Origin: Sporosarcina sp. ACRSL
GTDB lineage: Bacteria > Bacillota > Bacilli > Bacillales_A > Planococcaceae
Reading direction: 5' to 3'
DNA length: 64,000 nucleotides
Assembly (NCBI RefSeq): GCF_022346605.1
Contig: NZ_JAKRNT010000008.1
Span: 1 to 64,000, forward strand
A model generated the notes under the pieces. It was not told the origin of the DNA and made no database searches. It saw only the letters and a list, made by a program, of their open reading frames with translations. Positions 1 through 8,314 of this stretch are shown here, one piece after another (the first letter of the stretch is position 1; the number at the start of each line of letters is the position of its first letter). The position numbers were made by a program, and so were the translations under genes.

Positions 1-19
1 AGTCCTACCTGCGGAGCCA
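1..19 (+). tRNA. tRNA-Asn, 3' end only (cut by window edge)
   Basis: The first 19 bases read as the 3' half of a T-arm, an acceptor strand and an encoded CCA. They match the end of Bacillales tRNA-Asn (acceptor strand CTGCGGA, discriminator G, CCA), and tRNA-Asn precedes tRNA-Ser and tRNA-Glu in such clusters. The anticodon lies outside the window, so the identity is inferred from acceptor sequence and gene order. Confidence 0.7.
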
Positions 20-29
20 ATTTTTATAC

Positions 30-120
30 GGGGAAGTACTCAAGAGGCTCAAGAGGCGCCCCTGCTAAGGGCGTAGGTCGCGAAAGCGGCGCGAGGGTTC
101 GAATCCCTCCTTCTCCGCCA
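30..120 (+). tRNA. tRNA-Ser (GCT anticodon)
   Basis: This is a class II tRNA with a long variable arm. The acceptor stem GGGGAAG (30-36) pairs with CTTCTCC near the 3' end with one G-U pair. The anticodon loop contains CTGCTAA, giving anticodon GCT. The T-arm holds GGTTCGAATCC, and CCA is encoded at 118-120. It is second in the Asn-Ser-Glu cluster. Confidence 0.95.
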
Positions 121-129
121 TGAGATTTC

Positions 130-201
130 GGCCCCTTGGTCAAGCGGTTAAGACACCGCCCTTTCACGGCGGTAACACGGGTTCGAATCCCGTAGGGGTC
201 A
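130..201 (+). tRNA. tRNA-Glu (TTC anticodon)
   Basis: A 72-base cloverleaf. The acceptor strand GGCCCCT pairs with AGGGGTC (one G-U), the anticodon loop CTTTCAC gives TTC, the T-arm is GGTTCGAATCC, and the discriminator is A. CCA is not encoded. It is the last tRNA before a terminator. Charged Glu-tRNA is also the substrate of HemA, encoded at the other end of this window. Confidence 0.95.
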
Positions 202-207
202 TAGAAG

Positions 208-258
208 AAAAAATATCCTACCAAGTTTCTAAATAACTTGGTAGGATATTTTTTTTGT
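208..258 (+). terminator. Terminator of the tRNA cluster
   Basis: A long perfect stem (AAATATCCTACCAAGTT against AACTTGGTAGGATATTT) with a short AT loop is followed by a run of eight or more T. It lies directly after tRNA-Glu. Confidence 0.95.
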
Positions 259-410
259 TTTAGTAAACTCTGTAATCATGCTACTTGTTTACCTTCCGAG
301 AATATAAACATGACGCAGATGGTGCTCATGTTTGAATTGTGAACAAAATCAACAAGGAAAAAAGTTCAAAACCCTAATTAAAGGGTATCGTATTAACTAT
401 TCAATTAATA

Positions 411-439
411 TTGACAATTGCGTATTTTTGGTATAAAGT
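411..439 (+). promoter_or_regulatory. Possible sigma-A promoter of the ABC importer operon
   Basis: TTGACA at 411-416 is followed after 17 bases by TAAAGT (434-439), or after 15 bases by TATAAA (432-437). The -35 is perfect and the -10 imperfect. If used, it gives a leader of about 350 bases. Confidence 0.5.
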
Positions 440-509
440 AAAACAAATTGTTCCACGATTTTAAAGATAAGCTTCTCATAACAAAATAATTACTATGTTA
501 AAAGTTTAA

Positions 510-525
510 TTGCAAGCGCTTTCAT
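510..525 (+). promoter_or_regulatory. cre site (CcpA operator)
   Basis: TTGCAAGCGCTTTCAT matches the cre consensus WTGNAANCGNWNNCAW at every defined position. It sits about 65 bases downstream of the presumed start point, a position that fits roadblock-type catabolite repression of the importer that follows. Confidence 0.75.
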
Positions 526-800
526 TTTATTTTAAGAGGCAAAATGAAAAAAATGAAATAGCTTTCTATTCGCAAGCAATTCCATCTGCTGATTCACTTC
601 GTGTTTGGACATCCCTAACTTCATAAGAATGAATACAGGGATCCTGCTTCCATTCCACAAATTTATCTTACCCAGTGCCAAACACCTTCTGAGCTTACAC
701 CTTCCACAATCACCTTAGACATGTAATGTACTCGACTTTCCATATGAGCATCGACTTAGTAAGAAACCACCAAGACATATAGTAGAGAGGGGTTAGTTTT

Positions 801-1751
801 ATGGCTAGTTATATAGTAAAACGTATTCTATCACTCATACCTGTTTTATTTGTAGTTTCAATCGTCATCTTTATGATTGTTCATTTAACACCAGGGGATC
901 CAGCGTCAGTTATGTTGGGAGAAGAAGCTACTGCAGAGCAAATTGCGGAACTACGTGAACAGCTTGGTCTCAATTTGCCTATCTACGAACAATATCTACG
1001 GTGGGTGGGAGGCGTGTTAAAAGGCGATTTGGGAACTTCTTTCTTTATGAAAGAGACGGTAACAAAAGCTATTATAGAACATTTGCAACCGACGATATCC
1101 CTTGCAATATTTGCCCAAATCATAGCTTTACTCATTGCTATTCCGATAGGTATTATTGCAGCAACACGCCGGGGAACAGTTACTGATTCTTCTATCATGG
1201 GGATGTCATTACTTGGGTTATCTATTCCAAGCTTTTTATTAGGCCTTCTCTTAATCCTCTTATTTGGTGTTCAATTAGGGTGGCTACCAGTCGCGGGTTA
1301 CAAGCCTATGAGCACAGGATTATGGAGTCATATAAAATTCCTAATTATGCCAGCTATCGCATTAGGGACAATACAGGCGGCACTCATTGCTCGTATGACA
1401 CGTACTTCGATGCTGGATGTTTTGAATACAAACTATATTAAAACAGCGCTAGCAAAAGGAGTAAAAAAACGTAATATTGTTTATCGACATGCGCTTCGAA
1501 ATGCATTTTTACCTGTCTTAACCGTAATTGGACAATCCTTTGGAAGTTTGATAGCTGGAGCCGTTGTTACAGAAACAATCTTTAATATTCCTGGTATCGG
1601 GCAGCTTATTATTAATTCAGTCGCACGCCGTGATTATGCCGTCATTCAGGGAGTCGTTTTATTCGTCACTGTTTCATATGTTTTCATTAACTTAATTATT
1701 GACTTGTTATATAGCGTTATTGATCCGCGTGTACGATTGGAACGTAAATAG
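801..1751 (+). CDS. ABC transporter permease, DppB/OppB/GsiC family
   Basis: Inner-membrane subunit of a peptide/nickel-type ABC importer; with the next gene it forms the translocation channel. The 316-residue length is normal for DppB-type permeases. An N-terminal membrane helix starts at about residue 8, followed by the periplasmic-side LTPGDPA segment and further helices. The cytoplasmic coupling (EAA) loop is seen around TALAKGVKKRNIVYRHALRN. The protein ends with the family-typical YSVIDPRVR. The start is supported by GAGAGGGG at a suitable distance. It is the first gene of a five-gene operon with two permeases, two ATPases and a lipoprotein. The substrate cannot be read from sequence; di- or oligopeptides are likely. 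Confidence 0.9.
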   Translation: MASYIVKRILSLIPVLFVVSIVIFMIVHLTPGDPASVMLGEEATAEQIAELREQLGLNLPIYEQYLRWVGGVLKGDLGTSFFMKETVTKAIIEHLQPTISLAIFAQIIALLIAIPIGIIAATRRGTVTDSSIMGMSLLGLSIPSFLLGLLLILLFGVQLGWLPVAGYKPMSTGLWSHIKFLIMPAIALGTIQAALIARMTRTSMLDVLNTNYIKTALAKGVKKRNIVYRHALRNAFLPVLTVIGQSFGSLIAGAVVTETIFNIPGIGQLIINSVARRDYAVIQGVVLFVTVSYVFINLIIDLLYSVIDPRVRLERK

Positions 1752-1766
1752 AAGGGAGAGAGGGGA

Positions 1767-2666
1767 ATGAAAGCAATTGAAAGCAATAAGGAACTCTCCA
1801 ATATCAAATATGAATTAAAAAAAGAGCAAAGACAATTATTTAGGAAACGTCTTTTTTCTAATAAACTTATGGTTACCGGGGGAGTTACCATAATTTTTTT
1901 AACTTTAGTTGCCTTTATTGGACCGTTGCTCATGCCATACAATCCATATGAAATGGTTGTCCAAAATAGATTACAAGCACCAAGCATGCAACATCCACTT
2001 GGGACAGATGAGTTCGGACGAGATCTTCTTTCCCGTATTGTGTTTGGTGCTAAAGTGACGCTTGGCGTCGGTTTTTCGGTTGCAGCGATCACCTCATTCA
2101 TGGGGCTGATTATCGGATTGTATGCGAGTTATTACAAGATTCTTGATCATATACTTATGCGGGTTTGTGATGGTCTCATGTCTATTCCTGGAATACTACT
2201 TGCCATTGCCTTGATGTCATCATTAGGGCCGAAAACTCTAAACGTAGTTATTGCATTAAGTATCGTATTTACACCTTATGTTGCACGTGTAATTCGCTCA
2301 AAGGCAATCGTAATTCGTGAGCAGACATATGTTGAAGCTATAAAAGTACAGGGTGCAAGTACTTTTCGTGTCATCTGGTTACATATAATGCCCAACACAA
2401 TTTCACCACTTGTCGTTGCCGCAACATTTATATTTGCAGATGCGATTATCACTGAAGCTGCATTAAGCTTTTTAGGGGCTGGAATTCCTGCACCAGATCC
2501 AAGCTGGGGAAATATATTATATGATGGAAAATTGGTCATATTTAGTGCTTGGTGGATGACTGTATTCCCTGGAATTATGATTATTCTATCTGTATTGGGT
2601 TTAAATCTACTAGGAGACGGTCTTCGTGATTTATTAGATCCACATACAAATTACGCTAAAAAATAA
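1767..2666 (+). CDS. ABC transporter permease, DppC/OppC family
   Basis: Second channel subunit of the importer, 299 residues. A long cytoplasmic N-terminus precedes the first helix (about residues 36-55), then the DppC-type LGTDEFGRDLLSR motif, then four to five more helices. The coupling loop is around YVEAIKVQGASTFRVIWLHI, and PSWGNIL is typical of the family. It starts 15 bases after the upstream permease behind GAGAGGGG, so the two are co-translated. A 120-base gap follows before the ATPase genes, with no clear terminator in it. Confidence 0.9.
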   Translation: MKAIESNKELSNIKYELKKEQRQLFRKRLFSNKLMVTGGVTIIFLTLVAFIGPLLMPYNPYEMVVQNRLQAPSMQHPLGTDEFGRDLLSRIVFGAKVTLGVGFSVAAITSFMGLIIGLYASYYKILDHILMRVCDGLMSIPGILLAIALMSSLGPKTLNVVIALSIVFTPYVARVIRSKAIVIREQTYVEAIKVQGASTFRVIWLHIMPNTISPLVVAATFIFADAIITEAALSFLGAGIPAPDPSWGNILYDGKLVIFSAWWMTVFPGIMIILSVLGLNLLGDGLRDLLDPHTNYAKK

Positions 2667-2795
2667 AGTATAAAGAATTATTAATAGATAATAAGCTCTT
2701 AGAGTTTCTTAGTTGAAATCAATAGTTTCAGAAATTCCGGCACCCTACGCTAGACGAACGCCGAGAATCATAATAGAGACAGGAGGATGATGATC

Positions 2796-3803
2796 GTGCA
2801 AGAACAGCCTCTATTAGATGTAAAAGAACTTAAAACACATTTTCATACCGAGCGTGGACGTATGACAGCAGTCGACGGGATTTCCTTTCAAGTAAACGTT
2901 GGGGAAATTGTAGGGGTCGTTGGAGAATCAGGGTGTGGAAAAAGCGTAACTTCCCAATCTATTCTGCGACTGCTCGACGAGAAAAATACGGCCGCATACG
3001 AAGGAGAAATTCTATTTAAAGGGACAAATCTTTTAAAACTTTCAGATAGTGAGATGCGAAATATTCGTGGGAATGACATAGCCATGATTTTTCAAGATCC
3101 GTTAAGCTCGCTTAATCCGGTATATACTATTGGTTATCAAATTGCAGAAACAATCCTGCTTCACCAAGATGTTTCAAAAAAAGAAGCATATGCTAGAGCC
3201 GTAGAAATGTTGAGAATTACGGGAATACCAGCACCTGAAAAACGGGTTAATGAATTTCCACACCAGTTGTCAGGTGGAATGCAACAAAGGGTTATGATAG
3301 CAATCGCGCTTTCATGTCTACCTCAATTATTAATTGCAGATGAACCGACAACTGCATTGGATGTTACTATTCAAGCCCAAATTATTGAACTTATCGAAGA
3401 GTTGAATCGCAAGCACGGAATGGGTGTTCTTTTTATTACACATGACTTGGGAGTTGTCGCTGAGCTCTGTACTCGAGTCGTTGTTATGTATCTTGGCCAA
3501 ATAGTTGAAGAAGCTACAGTAGAAGATCTCTTTACTCAGCCACTCCATCCTTACACCAAGGGATTGATGAAATCCATTCCACATCTGGATGGGGACAAAT
3601 CTGAAAAGTTACATGTTATTAAAGGAATGGTACCTACATTAAATAATGTACCCAAAGGGTGTCGATTCGCTCCAAGATGCCTATATGCAGATGAATTATG
3701 TCTAGAAAAAGCTCCAGACCTAACAGAATATCGTAAAGGTCAAAAAGTTAGGTGTTGGCATGCGGAGAGAATTGTTTTAGAAGAGGAGGGACAGTATGCC
3801 TAA
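2796..3803 (+). CDS. ABC transporter ATP-binding protein, OppD/DppD family
   Basis: First of the two ATPases powering the importer. It shows Walker A GESGCGKS, the signature LSGGMQQR, Walker B LLIADEPTTALDV and the switch histidine in FITHDLG. The C-terminal oligopeptide-transporter domain carries the cysteine cluster GCRFAPRC...LC...RCWH known from OppD/DppD. I place the start at GTG 2796, nine bases after AGGAGG; ATG codons at 2787 and 2790 lie too close to that ribosome binding site, though the choice changes only three residues. It overlaps the next gene by eight bases. Confidence 0.88.
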   Translation: MQEQPLLDVKELKTHFHTERGRMTAVDGISFQVNVGEIVGVVGESGCGKSVTSQSILRLLDEKNTAAYEGEILFKGTNLLKLSDSEMRNIRGNDIAMIFQDPLSSLNPVYTIGYQIAETILLHQDVSKKEAYARAVEMLRITGIPAPEKRVNEFPHQLSGGMQQRVMIAIALSCLPQLLIADEPTTALDVTIQAQIIELIEELNRKHGMGVLFITHDLGVVAELCTRVVVMYLGQIVEEATVEDLFTQPLHPYTKGLMKSIPHLDGDKSEKLHVIKGMVPTLNNVPKGCRFAPRCLYADELCLEKAPDLTEYRKGQKVRCWHAERIVLEEEGQYA

Positions 3804-4842
3804 TACAGTATCTCTTAAGGATATTAGTGAGAAAACTCCTTTATTCAATAGAGAAGAGGAACATAATGAAAAAATTCCGATTCTCGATGTTCAAGGATTA
3901 AAAAAATACTATCCCGTTAAGAAACCATTCGGACAAATCAGGGGAGAAAAAAGAAGTGTCAAAGCTGTTGATAATGTATCTTTTCGATTGTATGAAGGGG
4001 AAACCTACGGATTGGTAGGTGAATCTGGATGTGGAAAAAGTACAATTGGTAGAACGCTGCTACGTCTAATTGAACCTACGGCAGGCAAGGCGATATATAA
4101 AAACAAAGACTTGTTTGAACTAACAGGCGAAAATCTTCGTGAGGTGCGTCAGGAACTGCAAATGGTCTTTCAGGATCCCTATTCATCTTTAAATCCAAGG
4201 AAGAGGATCGGGCAAACCTTAGAAGAACCTTTAACGATTCACTCCATTGGGACTAAGAAAGAACGTACAGAAATCGTAATGGAAATCTTGAATAAAGTAG
4301 GAATGCAGACTGATCACTATTACCGCTTTCCGCATGAACTTTCTGGAGGGCAAAGACAGCGTATTGGTTTAGCTAGATCTTTAGTTGTCAATCCGAAAAT
4401 AATAATTGCTGATGAACCAGTGTCGGCTTTGGACGTGTCAATTCAGTCTCAAGTCATAAATTTATTACAGGAGTTGCAGGAAGACCTACAGTTGACTTAC
4501 CTCTTTATTGCTCATGATATTAGTATTGTCCGCTACATATCAGATCGAATTGGAGTAATGTATTTAGGGAATCTTGTTGAAGAAGCGCCAGCTGACAGTC
4601 TGTTGGCGACACCTCTTCATCCTTATACACAAGCACTTTTGTCCGCTGTGCCGCTTCCTAACCCTCTTGTGAAGAAGGAGCGTATCATCTTAAAAGGCGA
4701 AATTCCATCACCTTTATCCCCACCGCCTGGTTGCGTTTTCCATACAAGATGTCCTTCAGCGATGAATGTTTGTAAAATGGAAGCGCCTGAAAAGAAGGAA
4801 ATGTCTAGCAATCATTTTGTATCTTGCCATTTGTATAGATAA
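3796..4842 (+). CDS. ABC transporter ATP-binding protein, OppF/DppF family
   Basis: Second ATPase of the importer, 348 residues. Walker A is GESGCGKST, the signature LSGGQRQR, Walker B IIIADEPVSALDVS, and the switch region FIAHDIS. The C-terminal segment has the family cysteines (GCVFHTRCPSA...C). The N-terminus has about 28 extra residues before the nucleotide-binding domain. The ATG at 3796 overlaps the end of the upstream ATPase and has GAGGAGGG in front. OppD and OppF types work as a heterodimer, so both are needed for transport. Confidence 0.9.
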   Translation: MPNTVSLKDISEKTPLFNREEEHNEKIPILDVQGLKKYYPVKKPFGQIRGEKRSVKAVDNVSFRLYEGETYGLVGESGCGKSTIGRTLLRLIEPTAGKAIYKNKDLFELTGENLREVRQELQMVFQDPYSSLNPRKRIGQTLEEPLTIHSIGTKKERTEIVMEILNKVGMQTDHYYRFPHELSGGQRQRIGLARSLVVNPKIIIADEPVSALDVSIQSQVINLLQELQEDLQLTYLFIAHDISIVRYISDRIGVMYLGNLVEEAPADSLLATPLHPYTQALLSAVPLPNPLVKKERIILKGEIPSPLSPPPGCVFHTRCPSAMNVCKMEAPEKKEMSSNHFVSCHLYR

Positions 4843-4972
4843 TTAGACTTAGCAATTTGGATTTATAGATTTTTTGCATTAGGAACATCAACTTTTAATA
4901 GGGGGTGATGGAGGTATTCCTGTCCAATGAAGTGAAGGTTGACTAAATACTTTATATGAGGGGGCGCTTTAT

Positions 4973-6532
4973 ATGTATTCGAAGAAGATTGGATACTTTT
5001 TTTTATTACTATTAATAAGTATTGCTCTTGTTGGCTGTTCTGACGATAAGGATAATACAGCTGGTGAAGATATAGCCGGGGGTGAATTAAACTTTGCATA
5101 TCATGTTCAACCAGTTACATTGGATCCACAATTCACGACTGCTGATGCAACAAGGGACATTTCTCACCATATTTTCGAATCATTACTAACATTCAATACC
5201 AGTCTAGAAATACAACCGATGCTGGCTGAGTCTTATGATGTAAGTGAGGATAGAAAGGAAATAACCTTTAATCTACGTAAAGGTATTAAATTTCACAATG
5301 GAAAAGAAATGACAGCAGAGGATGTAGTTGCTTCCTTGGAGAGATGGCATAAATTATCTTCCCAAGCTAGAACTTACCTAGATGGAACGGAGTATGAAAT
5401 AAAAGATGACTATACGGTTGTTGCCCATCTGCAAGAATCAACTATATTGGATCTATTCATTTATGCTGATATGACACAGTTTGCTGCGATTATGCCTAAG
5501 GAAATCATTGAAAAAGCGGATGTCGAATCGGTAGATGAATATATTGGTACTGGACCGTATGAGCTTGTTGAATGGAAGCAAGATCAATATATTCATCTCG
5601 CTAAATTTGCTGATTATCAGTCACGCAATGAACCTGCAGACGGTTTAGCAGGGGAAAAGAAAGCCCTTCTCGATGATATTTTCTTCCACATTGTAACGGA
5701 CCCTTCCATACGAGTAGCAGGGCTTCAATCAGGACTCTATGATATTGCTAGTGATATTCCTCCGGATTCTGCACAAGTGCTTATGAAAGATGATAACATC
5801 AAGCATGCAATCGATTCGAGTGCATTTACTACGATGGTTTTTAATAAAAAAGCAGGTGTCTTCTCCGATCAGAAAATTAGACAAGCTGCAAATGCGGCAA
5901 TTAACGTTGAGGATATGTTAATTGCGGCTTACGTCGATGAAGAATTTTACCTTAAGGACCATGCGTTGTCGAAGAAAGAGCAAACTGGATGGTATACTAA
6001 TGAGGGTAGCGATGTGTATAATACGTACGATCCAGAGTTGGCGAAAAAGTTGCTAAAGGAAGCGGGCTATAACGGTGAAGAAGTCGTGATTCTAACATCC
6101 CGCGAGTATACAAATTACTATAATATGTCGGTTGTTGTTAAAGAACAATTGGAAGCTGCTGGAATGAATGTAAAACTTGCAGTGACTGACTGGTCAACGG
6201 TTCTTGAAGCACGTCAGGACGAAAATAGATTTGATATCTTTTTCACTGCTTTTACCATTAGACCAATCCCGATCCAGTATCTATTTATGAATTCTGAGTG
6301 GTTTGGTTGGACAGATAGTGATGAAATTAAACGTATTGTCGATGAGATTCTATATGCTGATTCCTTAGAAGAAGCCCAGAAGTTCTCCGGTGAACTTCAT
6401 AAAGCCTTTTGGGACTACCTTCCAATATTAAAACCAGGAAATAATACGATGATTACTTCAATGAGTGAAGATGTGGATGGATACCAATTCATCTCAAATC
6501 CAATTCTTTGGAATGTCTCATTGAAAAAGTAA
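4973..6532 (+). CDS. Peptide-type ABC transporter substrate-binding lipoprotein
   Basis: Extracytoplasmic binding protein (SBP family 5) of the importer, 519 residues. The signal peptide is lipoprotein-type with lipobox LVGC and Cys22 as the predicted lipidation site. Family features include GGELNFAYHVQPVTLDPQF near the start, LAESYDVS and a GTGPYEL motif. The start has GAGGGGGC upstream. Placing the binding protein last in the operon is less common than first. A hairpin terminator follows. The ligand is unknown; a peptide or a small cation complex are both possible for this family. Confidence 0.88.
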   Translation: MYSKKIGYFFLLLLISIALVGCSDDKDNTAGEDIAGGELNFAYHVQPVTLDPQFTTADATRDISHHIFESLLTFNTSLEIQPMLAESYDVSEDRKEITFNLRKGIKFHNGKEMTAEDVVASLERWHKLSSQARTYLDGTEYEIKDDYTVVAHLQESTILDLFIYADMTQFAAIMPKEIIEKADVESVDEYIGTGPYELVEWKQDQYIHLAKFADYQSRNEPADGLAGEKKALLDDIFFHIVTDPSIRVAGLQSGLYDIASDIPPDSAQVLMKDDNIKHAIDSSAFTTMVFNKKAGVFSDQKIRQAANAAINVEDMLIAAYVDEEFYLKDHALSKKEQTGWYTNEGSDVYNTYDPELAKKLLKEAGYNGEEVVILTSREYTNYYNMSVVVKEQLEAAGMNVKLAVTDWSTVLEARQDENRFDIFFTAFTIRPIPIQYLFMNSEWFGWTDSDEIKRIVDEILYADSLEEAQKFSGELHKAFWDYLPILKPGNNTMITSMSEDVDGYQFISNPILWNVSLKK

Positions 6533-6581
6533 ATTTAAGTTTAACAGTTTTAACAAAGTCAAATAACAAAATTAACGAGGA

Positions 6582-6613
6582 GATGACTTCGGTATTCCGG
6601 AGTCATCTTTTGT
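6582..6613 (+). terminator. Terminator of the first ABC importer operon
   Basis: AGATGACT (6582-6589) and AGTCATCT (6602-6609) form a hairpin, followed by a short T-rich stretch TTTTGTG. Confidence 0.65.
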
Positions 6614-6654
6614 GTGCAACTTCTTATTCTAATTTGATGAAAGAAAGTAAGGTA

Positions 6655-6697
6655 AAAGAAAAGACAACCTTCCCAATGAAATGGGAAGGAGTCTTTA
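6655..6697 (-). terminator. Terminator of phaP
   Basis: CCTTCCCA (6668-6675) pairs with TGGGAAGG (6682-6689). Read on the minus strand it is followed by a T-rich tract. It lies directly downstream of the phaP stop codon. Confidence 0.75.
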
Positions 6698-6699
6698 TG

Positions 6700-7206
6700 T
6701 TATTTAGTTGGAAGTAAATCATTATTTGCTTGTTTTTTTATTTGCCCAATCAACAATTCGATTTTTTCAAGCACTTCAACACTGTTTTTGTGTTGTTGTT
6801 CAAGTGCCGTCTTCACATTGGTCTCTAATTGGCTGTGGGATTGAGTCAATAAATCCAAGATGGCTTGATGGGATAATCCTGACATTTCACGTACGGTTTT
6901 GTTTATTTCTTCAATTTGATTGATCCAAGTTGTTAATAGTCGTTCAACTTGCTCATTATTAAATGATTTGATCGTGTTTTGGAATGCAGCTTTCCATTCT
7001 ACTTCAAATTTGTTTTTATCTTCTTCTATTTTACCAAGTGTCTCTCGAGTTGAATTTAGAATGTCTCTCTGGTTATGAAGATGCTGTAATGATTTTTCTG
7101 CAATTTCTGTTTGAAAAGATTGAAATACTTTAAAACTGTTCCACCAAGTATCTAGGATTAAAGACGCCCCGTTAGATATTTGATTTTTAGCTTCTACATT
7201 ACTCAT
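6700..7206 (-). CDS. phaP: Phasin PhaP (polyhydroxyalkanoate granule protein)
   Basis: Predicted surface protein of polyhydroxyalkanoate granules, 168 residues. It is hydrophilic, helical and rich in Gln, Glu and Lys, with no signal peptide. It has long stretches of coiled-coil character and Trp-rich patches near residues 21-22 (DTWWNSF). Phasins vary in sequence, so the call rests mostly on context: next to phaQ and divergent from phaRBC, the order known from Bacillus megaterium. AAGGAGG precedes the ATG. Expression is probably repressed by PhaQ. Confidence 0.82.
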   Translation of the reverse strand: MSNVEAKNQISNGASLILDTWWNSFKVFQSFQTEIAEKSLQHLHNQRDILNSTRETLGKIEEDKNKFEVEWKAAFQNTIKSFNNEQVERLLTTWINQIEEINKTVREMSGLSHQAILDLLTQSHSQLETNVKTALEQQHKNSVEVLEKIELLIGQIKKQANNDLLPTK

Positions 7207-7279
7207 TCCATTTCCTCCTTTTAATTGTAAAGCGAATTATAAGCAATATGCTATGCACCAAGTGCATTGGTACCTTCTT

Positions 7280-7687
7280 TTACGTATCATCATCTAAATC
7301 TTTTCCGCGCTGTTGAAAAGGGAAAAATGGTTGGTACAAATTGAAGAACTGATTGATCATACTTTGGTAGGTTGCCAGAGAACTTGCCCAAAGGTCTAAG
7401 TATTGTTCGCCTGCATCCGTAATCGAATAAATTCGTTTTGCTGGCCCGTCAGATGCTGTATCCCACTCAGAAGTAACCTTCCCATCTTTCTCCAGTTGCC
7501 TTAAATTCCGATACAAATTTCCCTGATCCACTGCGTTGAAACCGAATTGTGTAATCTTTTGCATTAGTTCATAGCCATGGGCATTAAACTCGCGAAGATG
7601 CAAGAGCATGATGGGTACAAGGAAATTTTTAGGAGTGCCTAAATTAGCATTTTTTCCATCACTATTGGATTGCTTGTTTCGTTCCAC
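7280..7687 (-). CDS. phaQ: PhaQ, PadR-family repressor of PHA granule genes
   Basis: PadR-type winged-helix regulator, 135 residues. The recognisable core is FLVPIMLLHLREFNAHGYEL followed by LYRNLRQLEKDGKVTSEW and the YSITDAGEQYL hairpin. In B. megaterium PhaQ represses phaQ and phaP and is released by the polymer (family knowledge). The start is GTG at 7687 behind GGTGGTGAG on the minus strand. It sits 73 bases upstream of phaP in the same direction. Two near-identical direct repeats just upstream (7716 and 7766) are candidate operators. Confidence 0.85.
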   Translation of the reverse strand: MERNKQSNSDGKNANLGTPKNFLVPIMLLHLREFNAHGYELMQKITQFGFNAVDQGNLYRNLRQLEKDGKVTSEWDTASDGPAKRIYSITDAGEQYLDLWASSLATYQSMINQFFNLYQPFFPFQQRGKDLDDDT

Positions 7688-7715
7688 CTGTTCTCACCAC
7701 CAATCGAATTGAGTT

Positions 7716-7738
7716 CATACATGTAATATACACATAGG
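7716..7738. promoter_or_regulatory. Candidate PhaQ operator, copy 1
   Basis: CATACATGTAATATACACAT recurs with one mismatch exactly 50 bases further on. Each copy contains ATGT-N7-ACAT, close to the ATGT-N8-ACAT pattern reported for PadR-family operators. It lies in the divergent phaQ/phaR intergenic region, nearest phaQ. Confidence 0.6.
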
Positions 7739-7765
7739 TGTTAATAAATGTTCCAACGTGTATCC

Positions 7766-7790
7766 CATACATGTAATTTACACATAAGGT
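7766..7790. promoter_or_regulatory. Candidate PhaQ operator, copy 2
   Basis: CATACATGTAATTTACACAT is the second copy of the repeat at 7716, differing at one position, on the same strand. The 50-base period is close to five helical turns, which would put two repressor dimers on nearly the same face. Confidence 0.6.
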
Positions 7791-7903
7791 CTAAAAAGTA
7801 TGACTTGGAAAACAAATAAATAGATTAGTTCTTTTTGCATAGAGTAGCGGACACATTCATAGAGTAGTAAAGTCGTCAAATTATATGTAGGGAGATGAGG
7901 GTT

Positions 7904-8281
7904 TTGACAAATACATTGCCATTTGATCCATTCAACATGTGGAAAACATTTTATGAACAGACTGATGCAAACTGGACTGGTGTAATTCAAGAAATGTTAA
8001 AAAAGGAATCTTTCTCTGAAGGGATGGGAGAGACCTTAAACCATTACCTTCAAGCGCAAAAGCTGATGAATGAGAAAACAGAAACCTTTTTAAAGAGTGT
8101 CAATTTACCTACCCGTAGTGAAGTTGCAGATGTGGCCTCACTTGTCATTAATGTAGAAAGCAAACTGGAGGCATTGGAAGATGGGTTGGAAGAAGAAATT
8201 AATCAATTAAAAATAGCTATTTCTATTTTGGACAAAAAAATAGATAAGCTACTGAGCACTTTTGAAGGTACTGAAAAATAG
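7904..8281 (+). CDS. phaR: PhaR, small subunit of class IV PHA synthase
   Basis: Partner subunit needed by the Bacillus-type PhaC for polymerisation, about 125 residues. The N-terminal FDPFNMWKTFYEQTDANW motif is typical of PhaR, and the C-terminal half is a predicted coiled coil (VESKLEALEDGLEEEINQL...). I favour TTG at 7904, nine bases after GGGAG. The in-frame ATG at 7895 touches that ribosome binding site and would add only three residues. It is the first gene of phaRBC, divergent from phaQ. It is unrelated to the proteobacterial repressor of the same name. Confidence 0.85.
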   Translation: MTNTLPFDPFNMWKTFYEQTDANWTGVIQEMLKKESFSEGMGETLNHYLQAQKLMNEKTETFLKSVNLPTRSEVADVASLVINVESKLEALEDGLEEEINQLKIAISILDKKIDKLLSTFEGTEK

Positions 8282-8314
8282 TAGAATCAACTATTAAATT
8301 GAGGATTGGAATGA

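Larger units (their letters stand above)
260..800. other. 540-base leader region of the first ABC importer
   Basis: There is no convincing gene here. It holds a possible promoter (411-439), a perfect cre site (510-525), a five-codon reading frame ATG-AAA-AAA-ATG-AAA-TAG at 544-561 behind AAGAGGC, and on the minus strand short open frames (for example 532-624, 30 codons) that look like decayed coding sequence. The importer's own ribosome binding site GAGAGGGG precedes the start at 801. Confidence 0.5.

Noticed and set aside
24-224. Minus-strand reading frame across the tRNA genes
   Set aside because: It overlaps two clear tRNA genes and their spacer; the frame is open by chance.
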